NCBI RefSeq assembly: GCF_022478115.1
Contig: NZ_JAKGSC010000004.1
Span: forward strand, 91,161-155,160
Length of the DNA stretch: 64,000 nt
Source: Tenacibaculum aquimarinum
Lineage (GTDB): Bacteria; Bacteroidota; Bacteroidia; Flavobacteriales; Flavobacteriaceae
Direction of reading: 5' to 3'
Shown here: positions 45,107 to 52,911 of the stretch, piece after piece
Layout of the letters: each line of letters opens with the position of its first letter
How positions within the stretch are numbered: the first letter of the stretch is position 1
The notes under the pieces: model-generated
Told to the model about the DNA's origin: nothing
The model's database searches: none
The model's input: the letters and a program-made list of their open reading frames with translations, nothing else
Made by a program: the position numbers and the translations under genes

Positions 45107-45973
45107 TTATTTAGAAATATCCAATTTAGTATCAAATTGTAGTGTTCTAATAGGAAACGGAATGTTTATGTTTTCTTTATCAAAAGCTTTTTTAATTTCC
45201 TTTATTGCTTTATTTTTTGCTATCATTTTTTCTAATGAGTTTTCAGCATCAATCCAAAATCTACATAAAAAATTTATAGAACTACCACCAAATTCTGTGT
45301 AATAAAACTCTACGTTTTCATTACTTAAAACCTGATCAAAGTTTTTAGCAATAGTTTCTTTTGTTAAAGCTTCAACCTTTTCTAAATCAGATTCATAACC
45401 AACACCACATTCTAATTTCACTCTCATTCTTGTAGTAAGAGAATAGTTTTTTAATGGGCTTTCTAAAACATCTTTATTGGGTATAATTACTATATTATTA
45501 TCTGCTTCTCTTATAACAAACTCTTTTAAGTTAATATCAATAACTTCACCTGAAAACCCATTTGTTTCTACCCAGTTTCCAATTTTAATACGTTCTCTAA
45601 AAGATAAAACAATACCAGAAATAGTATTAGATAATGTACCTTGTAAAGATAAACCAATAACTGCACCAGCAATACCTGCTGTAGTTAATAAAGAGGTTAA
45701 AGCTTCGTCTAAATTTAAAATATTTAGGGCAATAAATAAACCAGCCAATATTATTATAACAGAAATAATTTTACTTATTACTCCACTAACTGCTTTCTTT
45801 TTTACTTTTTTTGAAACAATTTTTTCAGTTAGTATACTTACTTTTTGAGATATAAAAAATGATATTATTAAAACTAGTGTGGCTACAACTATATTTGGAA
45901 GGTTACTCAATAAAGAGTTCCACCAGTTGTCAATTGTATTTGTTGCTTTACTTATTGCCTTTTCTGCTTGCAT
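45107..45973 (-). CDS. MscS-type small-conductance mechanosensitive channel
   Basis: A 288-residue channel with three membrane segments in the first 130 residues. The pore helix ALTSLLTTAGIAGAVIGLSL is followed by QGTLSNTISGIVLSFRERIK, the MscS signature, then the beta domain with IKIGNWVE-type ERIKIGNWVETNGFSGEVID and the C-terminal alpha/beta domain. It opens when membrane tension rises and lets small solutes out during osmotic downshock. The start is 15 bases after the dps stop, so it is cotranscribed with dps. Confidence 0.93.
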   Translation of the reverse strand: MQAEKAISKATNTIDNWWNSLLSNLPNIVVATLVLIISFFISQKVSILTEKIVSKKVKKKAVSGVISKIISVIIILAGLFIALNILNLDEALTSLLTTAGIAGAVIGLSLQGTLSNTISGIVLSFRERIKIGNWVETNGFSGEVIDINLKEFVIREADNNIVIIPNKDVLESPLKNYSLTTRMRVKLECGVGYESDLEKVEALTKETIAKNFDQVLSNENVEFYYTEFGGSSINFLCRFWIDAENSLEKMIAKNKAIKEIKKAFDKENINIPFPIRTLQFDTKLDISK

Positions 45974-45987
45974 TGTGTTTTTTGTTT

Positions 45988-46491
45988 TTATGATAATATT
46001 ATTTCGCTTTTAAATTGTTCAACGGTATTTTTAGACCATGCATTTAGCATCCAACTTGTTTTTTCTAATTGGCCAATATAACCGCTAATCATATCTATTG
46101 TGCCTTCGTCTTTTGCTTGATCTGCTTTTTTTATAACATTATTCATTTGAATTAATAATGTTTTATGGTCTTCTAATAAAATATAAACCATGTCTTTATC
46201 AGTTTTAAAAGGAGTTTCTTCTGATATTGAAGAGATTTTTAAATACTTACTATATCTACTTATTGGATGATATTGTAATGTAACTATCCTTTCTGCTATT
46301 TCATCAATTTTAGTTCTTGCATCTGTGTACATTTCTTCAAATTTTTCATGTAATTCAAAGAAGTTTTTTCCAGTAATATTCCAATGGAAATTTCTTAATT
46401 TCTGATAGTAAATGTGATAATCTGCTAATAATTGATTTAACTCTTTAGCTACAGGTAATATTTTTTCTGTTTGTATGTTTAGGTAATTCAT
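45988..46491 (-). CDS. dps: DNA starvation/stationary-phase protection protein (Dps)
   Basis: Ferritin-like dodecamer that stores iron using hydrogen peroxide and shields DNA. The 167 residues have the ferroxidase stretch LRNFHWNITGKNFFELHEKF and YTDARTKIDEIAERIVTL, which give the inter-subunit His, Asp and Glu ligands, then four-helix-bundle features to the end. The length is normal for Dps. Its nearest upstream gene is ended by a terminator at 46521-46548, so it must have its own promoter in the short space between, though I see no clear TAnnTTTG box there. Confidence 0.93.
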   Translation of the reverse strand: MNYLNIQTEKILPVAKELNQLLADYHIYYQKLRNFHWNITGKNFFELHEKFEEMYTDARTKIDEIAERIVTLQYHPISRYSKYLKISSISEETPFKTDKDMVYILLEDHKTLLIQMNNVIKKADQAKDEGTIDMISGYIGQLEKTSWMLNAWSKNTVEQFKSEIILS

Positions 46492-46520
46492 TGTTTTTTA
46501 ATTTTAAGTTATTTTTAAAT

Positions 46521-46548
46521 AAAAAAGGATGGTAAGAAACCATCCTTT
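46521..46548 (-). terminator. Terminator of the 162-residue secreted protein gene
   Basis: AAAGGATGG (46524-46532) and CCATCCTTT (46540-46548) pair around a 7-base loop, with A residues at 46521-46526 that give a U tract on the minus strand. Confidence 0.85.
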
Positions 46549-46569
46549 AGGTATGTATTATTTAAATTA

Positions 46570-47058
46570 TTAAAATGCTTCTGAATTCAATTTATAGTCT
46601 TCATAATAAGAAGCGATAAAGTCTCCTTCTTGATTAAAATACCCAGAACCAGTATAGTTCTTATCTTCTAAATCATCAGTATCTGGACTGTGGATTATTT
46701 TAGTTAAATTAATATTAGAGTCTTTTGCTAATGATGTTCCTGCTGGTAAAGAATAATTTACTTTTACTGCTCTGTCATAATAAGCATCATTATCTTCATT
46801 AATCATTACAATTTTAGTAACACTAATTGGGGTTTCAATTCTTTGTTGATTTAATTGGTGTTTTTGATTCGGATTAAGTCTTACTTCTGTTTCTTTTAAT
46901 GTAATTATTTTTACATCTTTTTCAACAGATTTTCCATCTTCAATAGTTGTAAGAGTCATCTTTTCAGTTTTTTCTATTAAATCTATTTGCACTACGTTTT
47001 CTTGTGCAAATAATAATCCAGTTGATAATAATGTTAAGGTTAAAATGAAATTTTTCAT
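46570..47058 (-). CDS. Secreted protein of unknown family, member of the AraC-site regulon
   Basis: A 162-residue exported protein with a signal peptide (MKNFILTLTLLSTGLLFAQ) and a mature part of alternating hydrophilic strands and acidic loops. It contains IEKTEKMTLTTIEDGKSVEK, LNPNQKHQLNQQRIETPISV and an acidic stretch SPDTDDLEDKNYTGSGYFNQ near the end. No cysteine remains after the signal. I do not recognise the family. It is monocistronic: its promoter (47147-47204) has the tandem ATGAGCAAA sites shared with two other promoters here, and its terminator separates it from dps. Confidence 0.75.
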   Translation of the reverse strand: MKNFILTLTLLSTGLLFAQENVVQIDLIEKTEKMTLTTIEDGKSVEKDVKIITLKETEVRLNPNQKHQLNQQRIETPISVTKIVMINEDNDAYYDRAVKVNYSLPAGTSLAKDSNINLTKIIHSPDTDDLEDKNYTGSGYFNQEGDFIASYYEDYKLNSEAF

Positions 47059-47146
47059 AATATATATGTTTTAAATTTTTAGTAATTTATTTTTTAGAAG
47101 CTTACTATTTTACTTCTGTAATATTCGTTGTTAAACAAATACACTA

Positions 47147-47204
47147 CAAAAGTATGGTAGAGATATAGTTTGTTTTTGCTCATATCAATTCATTCTTTGC
47201 TCAT
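47147..47204 (-). promoter_or_regulatory. Promoter A: tandem ATGAGCAAA sites plus -7 box
   Basis: On the minus strand ATGAGCAAA occurs at 47204-47196 and again at 47183-47175, exactly 21 bases apart. Twenty bases later comes TACTTTTG at 47154-47147, an exact -7 box. No TTTG is found at the normal -33 distance, so the downstream half-site takes its place. It drives the gene at 46570-47058 with a leader of about 80 bases. Confidence 0.75.
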
Positions 47205-47454
47205 TTCGTAAAAAACAACTTAAATAATGATTTTTATTGCATTATTTACATCTTAATAAATAAAAGTGTGATTTATTTGTATAATTTTAACATTTAGAAC
47301 AAGGTGTTGTGTTGTAGTTAGGTAGGTGCTTTAGTTTTAAGTTTTTTCAATATTTTTAAGCATAGCTTTTTGCACATTACTATTATTCTGTAAAATTTAG
47401 TGAGGTTTGCGTTATTCTTTAAATGAATGTCTATTGTTGTTTAATTATGTTTAA

Positions 47455-47512
47455 ATGAGCAAATATTTTTTTGTTTTGAGTTAAAAAATAACTTGTACGT
47501 AATATACTTTTG
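47455..47512 (+). promoter_or_regulatory. Promoter B: tandem half-sites plus -7 box before the SRAP-like gene
   Basis: ATGAGCAAA at 47455-47463 and TTGAGTTAA at 47476-47484 are exactly 21 bases apart, and 20 bases later comes TACTTTTG at 47505-47512. The layout equals promoter A to the base. The leader is about 60 bases and includes the inverted repeat at 47532-47546. Confidence 0.7.
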
Positions 47513-47531
47513 AAGTGATAAAATAGCTCAG

Positions 47532-47546
47532 CTTATAAAGTATAAG
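47532..47546. repeat. Inverted repeat in the leader of the SRAP-like gene
   Basis: CTTATA (47532-47537) and TATAAG (47541-47546) are exact complements around AAG. It lies between promoter B and the ATG at 47579 and might be an operator or a weak hairpin in the message. Confidence 0.4.
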
Positions 47547-47578
47547 TGAATTGTCTTTTTTGATTAATAAAACAAATT

Positions 47579-48211
47579 ATGAATTATAAACTTTCAAATG
47601 TAGCCAGTAAAACTATGTTAGAAGATTTTACAAAGTTAAAGTTAAAACATCCAAATATTTATAAACCAAAATTAAAAATTGATGGACGTAAAGAGCAAAC
47701 AATAAGTGTTATAACTATAGAAAACACTAACGAAATTACTTATGGAATTTGGGGCATTTTACCTCAAGGATTTAAGGAGGATTGGAGTAAGTTTCAGAAA
47801 ATAAAAAGAACATTACATGTGTATAAAGAAGATGTTTTTACAAATATTTTATACAAGAAGTCTTTAAGTAAGAGAAGATGTTTAATTTTAGTTACTGGGT
47901 TTTATATGCATAAATTAAGTGAAAATTATGTTGAAAATTTTTTAGTAGAAAAGAAAAATCAACAACCATTTTACTTGGCAGGTATATATAATAAAACAGA
48001 AGATGGTTTTATAACATGTTCAGTAATAAACACAAAAGCAAATAAAAAGTTAAATGCAATTAATAATTTATATGAAGTAATGCCTCTTCAAATACCAGAA
48101 ATTTTCAAAAATAAATGGTTAAGTGCCAGTACAGCATTAGAAGATATTAAATTTTTAATTTCTAAACCTTATGCAACTAAATTTAGTGTGCAAAAAATTG
48201 CTGCTAGGTAG
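47579..48211 (+). CDS. SRAP (HMCES/YedK) family protein lacking the catalytic residues
   Basis: A 210-residue protein of the SOS-response-associated peptidase fold, whose active members crosslink to abasic sites through Cys2. The fold is recognisable by YGIWGILPQGF near 55, the SKRRCLILVTGFY strand near 98-109, FYLAGIYNKTEDGFITCSVI and the VMPLQIP stretch near 167. The active-site positions are replaced: residue 2 is Asn not Cys, the NARSET-type Asn is His80, the Glu of GFYEW is Met110 and the His of the H-x-R-M-P motif is Tyr165. ATG 47579 is secure because an in-frame stop lies 16 bases upstream. It is likely a DNA-binding or regulatory pseudoenzyme. Promoter B controls it. Confidence 0.78.
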   Translation: MNYKLSNVASKTMLEDFTKLKLKHPNIYKPKLKIDGRKEQTISVITIENTNEITYGIWGILPQGFKEDWSKFQKIKRTLHVYKEDVFTNILYKKSLSKRRCLILVTGFYMHKLSENYVENFLVEKKNQQPFYLAGIYNKTEDGFITCSVINTKANKKLNAINNLYEVMPLQIPEIFKNKWLSASTALEDIKFLISKPYATKFSVQKIAAR

Positions 48212-48216
48212 TTTTA

Positions 48217-49254
48217 TTAAGCAGTTTTTATTTTTGCATTTTGCTTGTTTTTTAAAAATTTACTAGGACTAATACCATATTTCTTTTTAAATATTTTGGA
48301 AAAATAACTTCTACTGCTAAACCCAATTGAATATACAATTTGTGATATATTATAATCGGTATTATTAATTAAATCACGTGCTTCTTCTAGTCTTACATGT
48401 CTTATATATTCAATTACAGTTCTAGAGAAAAGCATTTTAAAACCTTCCTGTAATTTTGCTTGTGGTAAACCTAAAGAATTAGCCAATTCTTCTACATTAT
48501 AATCTTCGGCTACATTGTTAGAAATCTTTTGTGCAACTTTTCTAACACTATTCAATTCTTTTTTACTTAGCGAAGTGTTAGGTTGTTTATTTGTTTTTAC
48601 ATCTTTATTATGTTGTAGAATATGTTCTGATAAAATTTGATAAATTATACCTTCTTTTATCAAAATTTTAATCATTCCTTTTTGCTTAACCTTATTAAAC
48701 TTTTTAATTAGGTTCGCTAATTTTAAGTTGAATGTTCCAAAGTAAGCAAAGACATTTTCATGTTGTTGATCATGAAAAACCTCATACAAACGCTTGTTTA
48801 ATTGTGAGGCATCATTTAATCTTTTTTTAATAAAATTTACTCTATTAATTTGAATAAGATGAATGTGATTTTTAACATTTTTTTCAAAGTAACCGTAATT
48901 ATAACCACCATCTTTACTCGTAATAATTACAGATTGAAATTGCGCTAATTTTCTTTTGTTTTCTTCTAATTCAAACCTATGAAAACTATGGCCTTCAGAA
49001 GTGTAGGTAAAGTGAATCGGGTTAAATTCAGAAGTATCCATAACTAATACAATATCTTCTAAAAAAGTTATATCATATTCTAAAACACTTCCTCCCCATT
49101 CAAACGTAATAAAAGTAATTTTACCTGTAGCAATCTTATTATTAACACTCAAAACATATTCGCCCCAACGTTCTATAATTGTACCACCAATAATTTCTTG
49201 AATTTGTTTTACAGTACCTTCAGTACTTTTCGCAGTAATATTAATTGTTATCAT
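48217..49254 (-). CDS. AraC family transcriptional regulator
   Basis: A 345-residue regulator. The first 200 residues are a non-conserved sensor region with the stretches IQEIIGGTIIERWGEYVLSV and PIHFTYTSEGHSFHRFEL. The C-terminal AraC domain has helix-turn-helix 1 in YNVEELANSLGLPQAKLQ (about 250-268) and helix-turn-helix 2 in YNISQIVYSIGFSSRSYFSK (about 300-320), ending KKYGISPSKFLK. It converges on the SRAP-like gene with 5 bases between stops. Three promoters around it share tandem half-sites spaced 21 bases, the typical AraC binding pattern, so it is the likely regulator of all three. Its own -7-like box TATCTTTA lies at 49281-49274. Confidence 0.92.
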   Translation of the reverse strand: MITINITAKSTEGTVKQIQEIIGGTIIERWGEYVLSVNNKIATGKITFITFEWGGSVLEYDITFLEDIVLVMDTSEFNPIHFTYTSEGHSFHRFELEENKRKLAQFQSVIITSKDGGYNYGYFEKNVKNHIHLIQINRVNFIKKRLNDASQLNKRLYEVFHDQQHENVFAYFGTFNLKLANLIKKFNKVKQKGMIKILIKEGIIYQILSEHILQHNKDVKTNKQPNTSLSKKELNSVRKVAQKISNNVAEDYNVEELANSLGLPQAKLQEGFKMLFSRTVIEYIRHVRLEEARDLINNTDYNISQIVYSIGFSSRSYFSKIFKKKYGISPSKFLKNKQNAKIKTA

Positions 49255-49273
49255 AAGTTAGTTCTACAAAAAA

Positions 49274-49281
49274 TAAAGATA
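49274..49281 (-). promoter_or_regulatory. -7-like box of the AraC regulator gene
   Basis: TATCTTTA on the minus strand differs from TAnnTTTG by the last base. It sits 20 bases above the ATG at 49254. The first half-site of promoter C begins 11 bases upstream of it, where the -33 element should be. Confidence 0.4.
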
Positions 49282-49291
49282 TAGTTTTTAT

Positions 49292-49349
49292 ATGAGTTAA
49301 TAATCATATCTATAGAGCAAATAAAGATTTTGTGTTTGCAGTAATTTTA
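49292..49349 (+). promoter_or_regulatory. Promoter C: tandem half-sites plus -7-like box before the beta-barrel gene
   Basis: ATGAGTTAA at 49292-49300 and TAGAGCAAA at 49313-49321 are 21 bases apart, and 20 bases later comes TAATTTTA at 49342-49349, one base from the -7 consensus. Spacing is identical to promoters A and B. Confidence 0.65.
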
Positions 49350-49377
49350 CATCATAATTAATTAAAACATATATAAG

Positions 49378-49848
49378 ATGATAAACAAAAAATTACTTAC
49401 CGTAGTATTATTTTTAATTGCAGGAACAATTTCTGCACAAGAAATTTCTAAAAACGCTTTAGGTTTAAGAGTAGGAGATAACGATGGTTTTGGAGGGGAA
49501 ATTTCTTATCAAAGATATTTAACTGATAATAACAGATTAGAATTTGATTTAGGCTTTAGAAATTCTAATAATTTAGATGCATTTAAATTAGTGGGATTAT
49601 ATCAATGGGTAAATCCATTAGGAGATAATTTTAACTGGTTTGTTGGTGCAGGTGCTGGAGTTGGTTCTTATAGCTCTCCAGGAAATGATGGATCATTTTT
49701 CCTTGCAGCTGCAGATTTAGGTATAGAATATAACTTTGATATTCCTTTAATAATGTCTTTAGATGTTAGGCCAGAATTAGGTTTTAACGATAGTTATAGT
49801 GACGATTTAGATTTTGATATAGCTTTAGGTATTAGGTACCAGTTCTAG
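49378..49848 (+). CDS. Small outer-membrane beta-barrel protein
   Basis: A 156-residue exported protein with a signal peptide (MINKKLLTVVLFLIAGTISAQ). The mature part is built of alternating strands with Gly and aromatic residues, such as NALGLRVGDNDGFGGEISYQ, WFVGAGAGVGSYS and the terminal DIALGIRYQF, which ends in Phe as outer-membrane barrels often do. It fits an eight-stranded OmpX/OmpW-like barrel. Promoter C lies 29 bases before the ATG, and the 67-residue membrane gene follows after 33 bases. I infer a stress-induced envelope protein. Confidence 0.82.
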   Translation: MINKKLLTVVLFLIAGTISAQEISKNALGLRVGDNDGFGGEISYQRYLTDNNRLEFDLGFRNSNNLDAFKLVGLYQWVNPLGDNFNWFVGAGAGVGSYSSPGNDGSFFLAAADLGIEYNFDIPLIMSLDVRPELGFNDSYSDDLDFDIALGIRYQF

Positions 49849-49881
49849 AAATGAAATACTAATCAATAAAAAATTTAAATT

Positions 49882-50085
49882 ATGAATAAAACGATAAAAA
49901 CAATTTTAATAGTAGTAGCAATTGCAATTTTAGTTTATGGAGGTTATCAATTAATAACACCTGAAGCATCTGTAGACATAGGAATTGCTGAGTTTGAGTC
50001 TCAAAACAATAAAAATGCATACACAACAATAGGTGTTGGTGTAGTAATATTGTTAGCAACACTTTTACTAGGAAAGAATAAATAA
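49882..50085 (+). CDS. Small two-helix membrane protein, unknown family
   Basis: A 67-residue protein with one membrane helix at each end (IKTILIVVAIAILVYGGYQL and TTIGVGVVILLATLLLGKNK) and a soluble link ITPEASVDIGIAEFESQNN between. Layout is similar to DUF3185-type proteins, but I cannot confirm membership. It follows the beta-barrel gene by 33 bases and shares its terminator, so promoter C probably drives both. The long leading frame on the opposite strand is a shadow. Confidence 0.72.
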   Translation: MNKTIKTILIVVAIAILVYGGYQLITPEASVDIGIAEFESQNNKNAYTTIGVGVVILLATLLLGKNK

Positions 50086-50090
50086 ATTCA

Positions 50091-50120
50091 AAAAAGCGAA
50101 GTATATACTTCGCTTTTTTT
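50091..50120. terminator. Bidirectional terminator ending the barrel/membrane-protein operon
   Basis: AAAAAGCGAAGTAT and its exact complement form one perfect palindrome at 50091-50118, followed by a T run. It isolates the AraC-site operon from the molybdenum hydroxylase genes. Confidence 0.9.
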
Positions 50121-50189
50121 TAAGAAAATTTTAATTTTTAATATTTATATATTTCGTAACTTTTACCAATCAATTAAAAACTACTCAAT

Positions 50190-50651
50190 ATGCCAAACTA
50201 CACTTTAAAAATTAACGGAAAATCTGTTGCTGTTTCTGCAGATGCAGATACACCATTATTATGGGTTTTAAGAGATGAACTCAATATGGTTGGAACCAAG
50301 TTTGGCTGTGGAATTGCACAGTGTGGCGCATGTACTATTCACTTGGATGGTATAGCAATGCGTAGTTGTCAATTACAAATTTCTATGATAGATTCTGAAG
50401 AGATTACAACAATTGAGGGCTTGTCAGAAGAAGGAAATCATCCATTACAAGAAGCTTGGAAAGAAGTAGATGTACCACAATGTGGTTATTGCCAAGCAGG
50501 CCAAATTATGACTGCTGCTTCCTTCTTAAAAGAAAATCCATCACCTTCTCAAGATGAAATAAGACAAGCAATGCACGGTAATTTGTGTAGATGTGCTTCG
50601 TATAATAGAATAGAAAAAGCTGTAGCAATTGCTGCTAAAAAAATGTCTTAA
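50190..50651 (+). CDS. (2Fe-2S)-binding subunit of a molybdenum hydroxylase (IorA-like)
   Basis: Electron-transfer subunit of a xanthine dehydrogenase-family enzyme, 153 residues. The plant-ferredoxin cluster is GCGIAQCGACTIHLDG near 42-57, and the second cluster in the helical domain is CGYCQAGQIM near 103 and NLCRCASYNRI near 136. No FAD subunit lies beside it, matching isoquinoline 1-oxidoreductase-type two-subunit enzymes. It precedes the large subunit by 10 bases. Confidence 0.93.
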   Translation: MPNYTLKINGKSVAVSADADTPLLWVLRDELNMVGTKFGCGIAQCGACTIHLDGIAMRSCQLQISMIDSEEITTIEGLSEEGNHPLQEAWKEVDVPQCGYCQAGQIMTAASFLKENPSPSQDEIRQAMHGNLCRCASYNRIEKAVAIAAKKMS

Positions 50652-50661
50652 AACTTAAATT

Positions 50662-52884
50662 ATGAGCACAAAAGAAAACAAATTTACGTTTAGCAGAAGA
50701 AATTTTTTAAAAACATCAGCTTTGGCAAGTGGTGGAATTATGATTGGTTTCAATCTATTATCAGCTTGTAAACCCAACGTAACACCATCTGTAGATATAG
50801 AAAATTTAAACTTCAATGATTTTAATGCATTTATTAAAATTTCTAATGAAGGATATGTAACTATTTTTTCACCAAACCCAGAAATTGGACAAGGAGTAAA
50901 AACATCGATGCCAATGCTTATTGCAGAAGAATTAGATGTTGAGTGGAATAAAGTTCATGTAGCACAAGCACCTTTAGATACAAAAAATTATCAACGTCAA
51001 TTAGCAGGAGGAAGTCAATCTATTCGTTTTGGGTGGGAAGCTTTAAGACAAACTGGAGCAACTACAAAGCAAATGTTAGTGAATGCTGCTGCTGTTAAAT
51101 GGAATGTTGATGCAGCAACCTGTTCTGCTTCAAAAGGAATAATTACCAATGCAAAAGGTGAAACTTTAGGGTATGGAGATGTTGTAAATGAAGCAGCACT
51201 TTTAGAAGTTCCAGAAAATGTAACATTAAAAAAGCCTTCTGAATTTACAATTATTGGTACAAATGCTATTAATGTAGATTTACCAAAGATAGTTACAGGA
51301 AAACCTTTGTTTGGTTTAGATTATGTAGCTGAAGGAATGTTGTATGCATCAGTATTACGTCCGCCAGTATTTGGCCAAGAATTAGTTTCTTTTGATGCTT
51401 CAGAAGCTAAAAAGGTGAATGGAGTTATAGACGTAATTACAATTGGAGATAAAGTAAGAAAGTTTAAAGAAGCAGGTAAAAGTAACTGGACTTTTAAAAT
51501 GTCTAGTACAGATAAAGTTGTAGTTATTGCCAAAAATACCTGGTCAACTATTAAAGGTAAAAAAGCATTAAATGCAAAATGGAAAAATGTAGCTAAATTA
51601 GAAAGTACCGAAACTCACGATAAAGAGCTTACTAAAATTCTAGATTCAAAAGATATTACGGTAAGAAGGGAAGATGGAAATGTTGAAAAAGCATTTGCAC
51701 AAGCAGATAAAATAGTAGAGAAAACCTATCATTCTCCATTTTTGCCACATAATTGTTTAGAACCTATGAACTTTTATGCAAATGTAACTCCAGAAAAAGT
51801 ACATTTAGTTGGTCCTGTACAAACAGCAGAATTTGCTGCCATTGTAGCTTCTGAAATGTTAGGTTACGATTTAGATAAAGTTCATGTAGAAATGACAAGA
51901 ATGGGTGGAGGTTTTGGAAGACGTTTGTATGGCGATTTTGCTTATGAAGCTCTAGAAATATCTAATGCAATTAAGAAACCTGTAAAAATGATTTCTACTA
52001 GGGAAGATGATATGACTACAGGTGTTTATAGACCTGCAATAAAATATAGAATTGCCGCATCTATAAAAGACAATAAAATTACAGGTTATCACTTAAAAGA
52101 AGCTGCAATAAATAGCAATATGTATGGTTTAATTCCTAACTTTTTTCCTGCTGGTTGTATTCCGAATTATAAAGTTTCTACCGGCAATTATAAAAGTGAT
52201 ATTACTACTGGAGCTTGGCGAGCGCCATACACCAACTTTTTAGCGTTTGCAGAGCAAAGTTTCTTTGATGAGTTAGCGCAAGAGTTAAATATTGATGCGG
52301 TTCAATTACGAATTGATTTACTGCAAAATGTAAAAGGAACAAAAGATGAAAAAATAGAATATTCTGGTCAACGAATGGAAGACACCATAAAACTGGCTGC
52401 CGAAAAAGGCGGTTGGGGAAAAGCAAAAGAAGGTGTTTATCAAGGTTTTTCAGCATATTATAGCCATAATACACATGTTGCTGAGTTAGCAGAAGTTGTT
52501 ATTAAAGATGGTTTACCTGTAGTTACTAAAGTAGTTGCTGCGGTAGATTGTGGAATTGTTGTAAATCCAACTGGAGCTAAAAATCAAGTTGAAGGTGGTG
52601 TTTTAGACGGAATTGGACATGCAATGTATGGCGATTTAACGTTTAAAGACGGAAAACCATCGAATAAAAACTTTGACACTTATCGTTTAATAAGAATGAA
52701 TGAAACTCCTAAAGTTGAAGTGCATTTTGTAGAAAATGAATTGTCACCAACTGGATTAGGAGAACCTGGACTTCCGCCAGCCGGTGGAGCAGTGGCAAAC
52801 GCAATACATAAAGCATTAGGTAAACGAATGTATAAACAACCATTTATTGCTGAACTAAAAAAAGAAGAAAATATAGTTGGTTAA
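50662..52884 (+). CDS. Molybdopterin-binding subunit of a xanthine dehydrogenase-family enzyme (IorB-like)
   Basis: Catalytic subunit of 740 residues that hydroxylates aromatic or aldehyde substrates with a molybdenum cofactor. The N-terminus has a twin-arginine signal SRRNFLKTS and then a lipobox-like LLSAC, so the enzyme is exported folded and may be lipid-anchored. Cofactor motifs include RPPVFGQELVSF, LEPMNFYANVTP, RMGGGFGRRLYGDF (molybdopterin) and the active Glu in GLGEPGLPPAGGAVANAIH. The substrate is unknown. It pairs with the 2Fe-2S subunit just upstream, and accessory-cofactor genes are not in the window. Confidence 0.92.
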   Translation: MSTKENKFTFSRRNFLKTSALASGGIMIGFNLLSACKPNVTPSVDIENLNFNDFNAFIKISNEGYVTIFSPNPEIGQGVKTSMPMLIAEELDVEWNKVHVAQAPLDTKNYQRQLAGGSQSIRFGWEALRQTGATTKQMLVNAAAVKWNVDAATCSASKGIITNAKGETLGYGDVVNEAALLEVPENVTLKKPSEFTIIGTNAINVDLPKIVTGKPLFGLDYVAEGMLYASVLRPPVFGQELVSFDASEAKKVNGVIDVITIGDKVRKFKEAGKSNWTFKMSSTDKVVVIAKNTWSTIKGKKALNAKWKNVAKLESTETHDKELTKILDSKDITVRREDGNVEKAFAQADKIVEKTYHSPFLPHNCLEPMNFYANVTPEKVHLVGPVQTAEFAAIVASEMLGYDLDKVHVEMTRMGGGFGRRLYGDFAYEALEISNAIKKPVKMISTREDDMTTGVYRPAIKYRIAASIKDNKITGYHLKEAAINSNMYGLIPNFFPAGCIPNYKVSTGNYKSDITTGAWRAPYTNFLAFAEQSFFDELAQELNIDAVQLRIDLLQNVKGTKDEKIEYSGQRMEDTIKLAAEKGGWGKAKEGVYQGFSAYYSHNTHVAELAEVVIKDGLPVVTKVVAAVDCGIVVNPTGAKNQVEGGVLDGIGHAMYGDLTFKDGKPSNKNFDTYRLIRMNETPKVEVHFVENELSPTGLGEPGLPPAGGAVANAIHKALGKRMYKQPFIAELKKEENIVG

Positions 52885-52911
52885 ATATTAATAGATATTT
52901 ATTTTAAAATG

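Larger units (their letters stand above)
47059..47578. promoter_or_regulatory. 520-base gene-free region with two oppositely oriented regulated promoters
   Basis: This region separates the secreted-protein gene (minus) from the SRAP-like gene (plus). It holds one activator-type promoter facing each way (47147-47204 and 47455-47512) and an inverted repeat at 47532-47546. The AT-rich middle, about 47205-47454, shows no reading frame, hairpin or repeat that I can support. Confidence 0.6.

Noticed and set aside
47205..47454. Possible small gene or RNA in the middle of the 520-base gap
   Set aside because: No open frame with a start context, no stem above background and no -7 box with a partner terminator.
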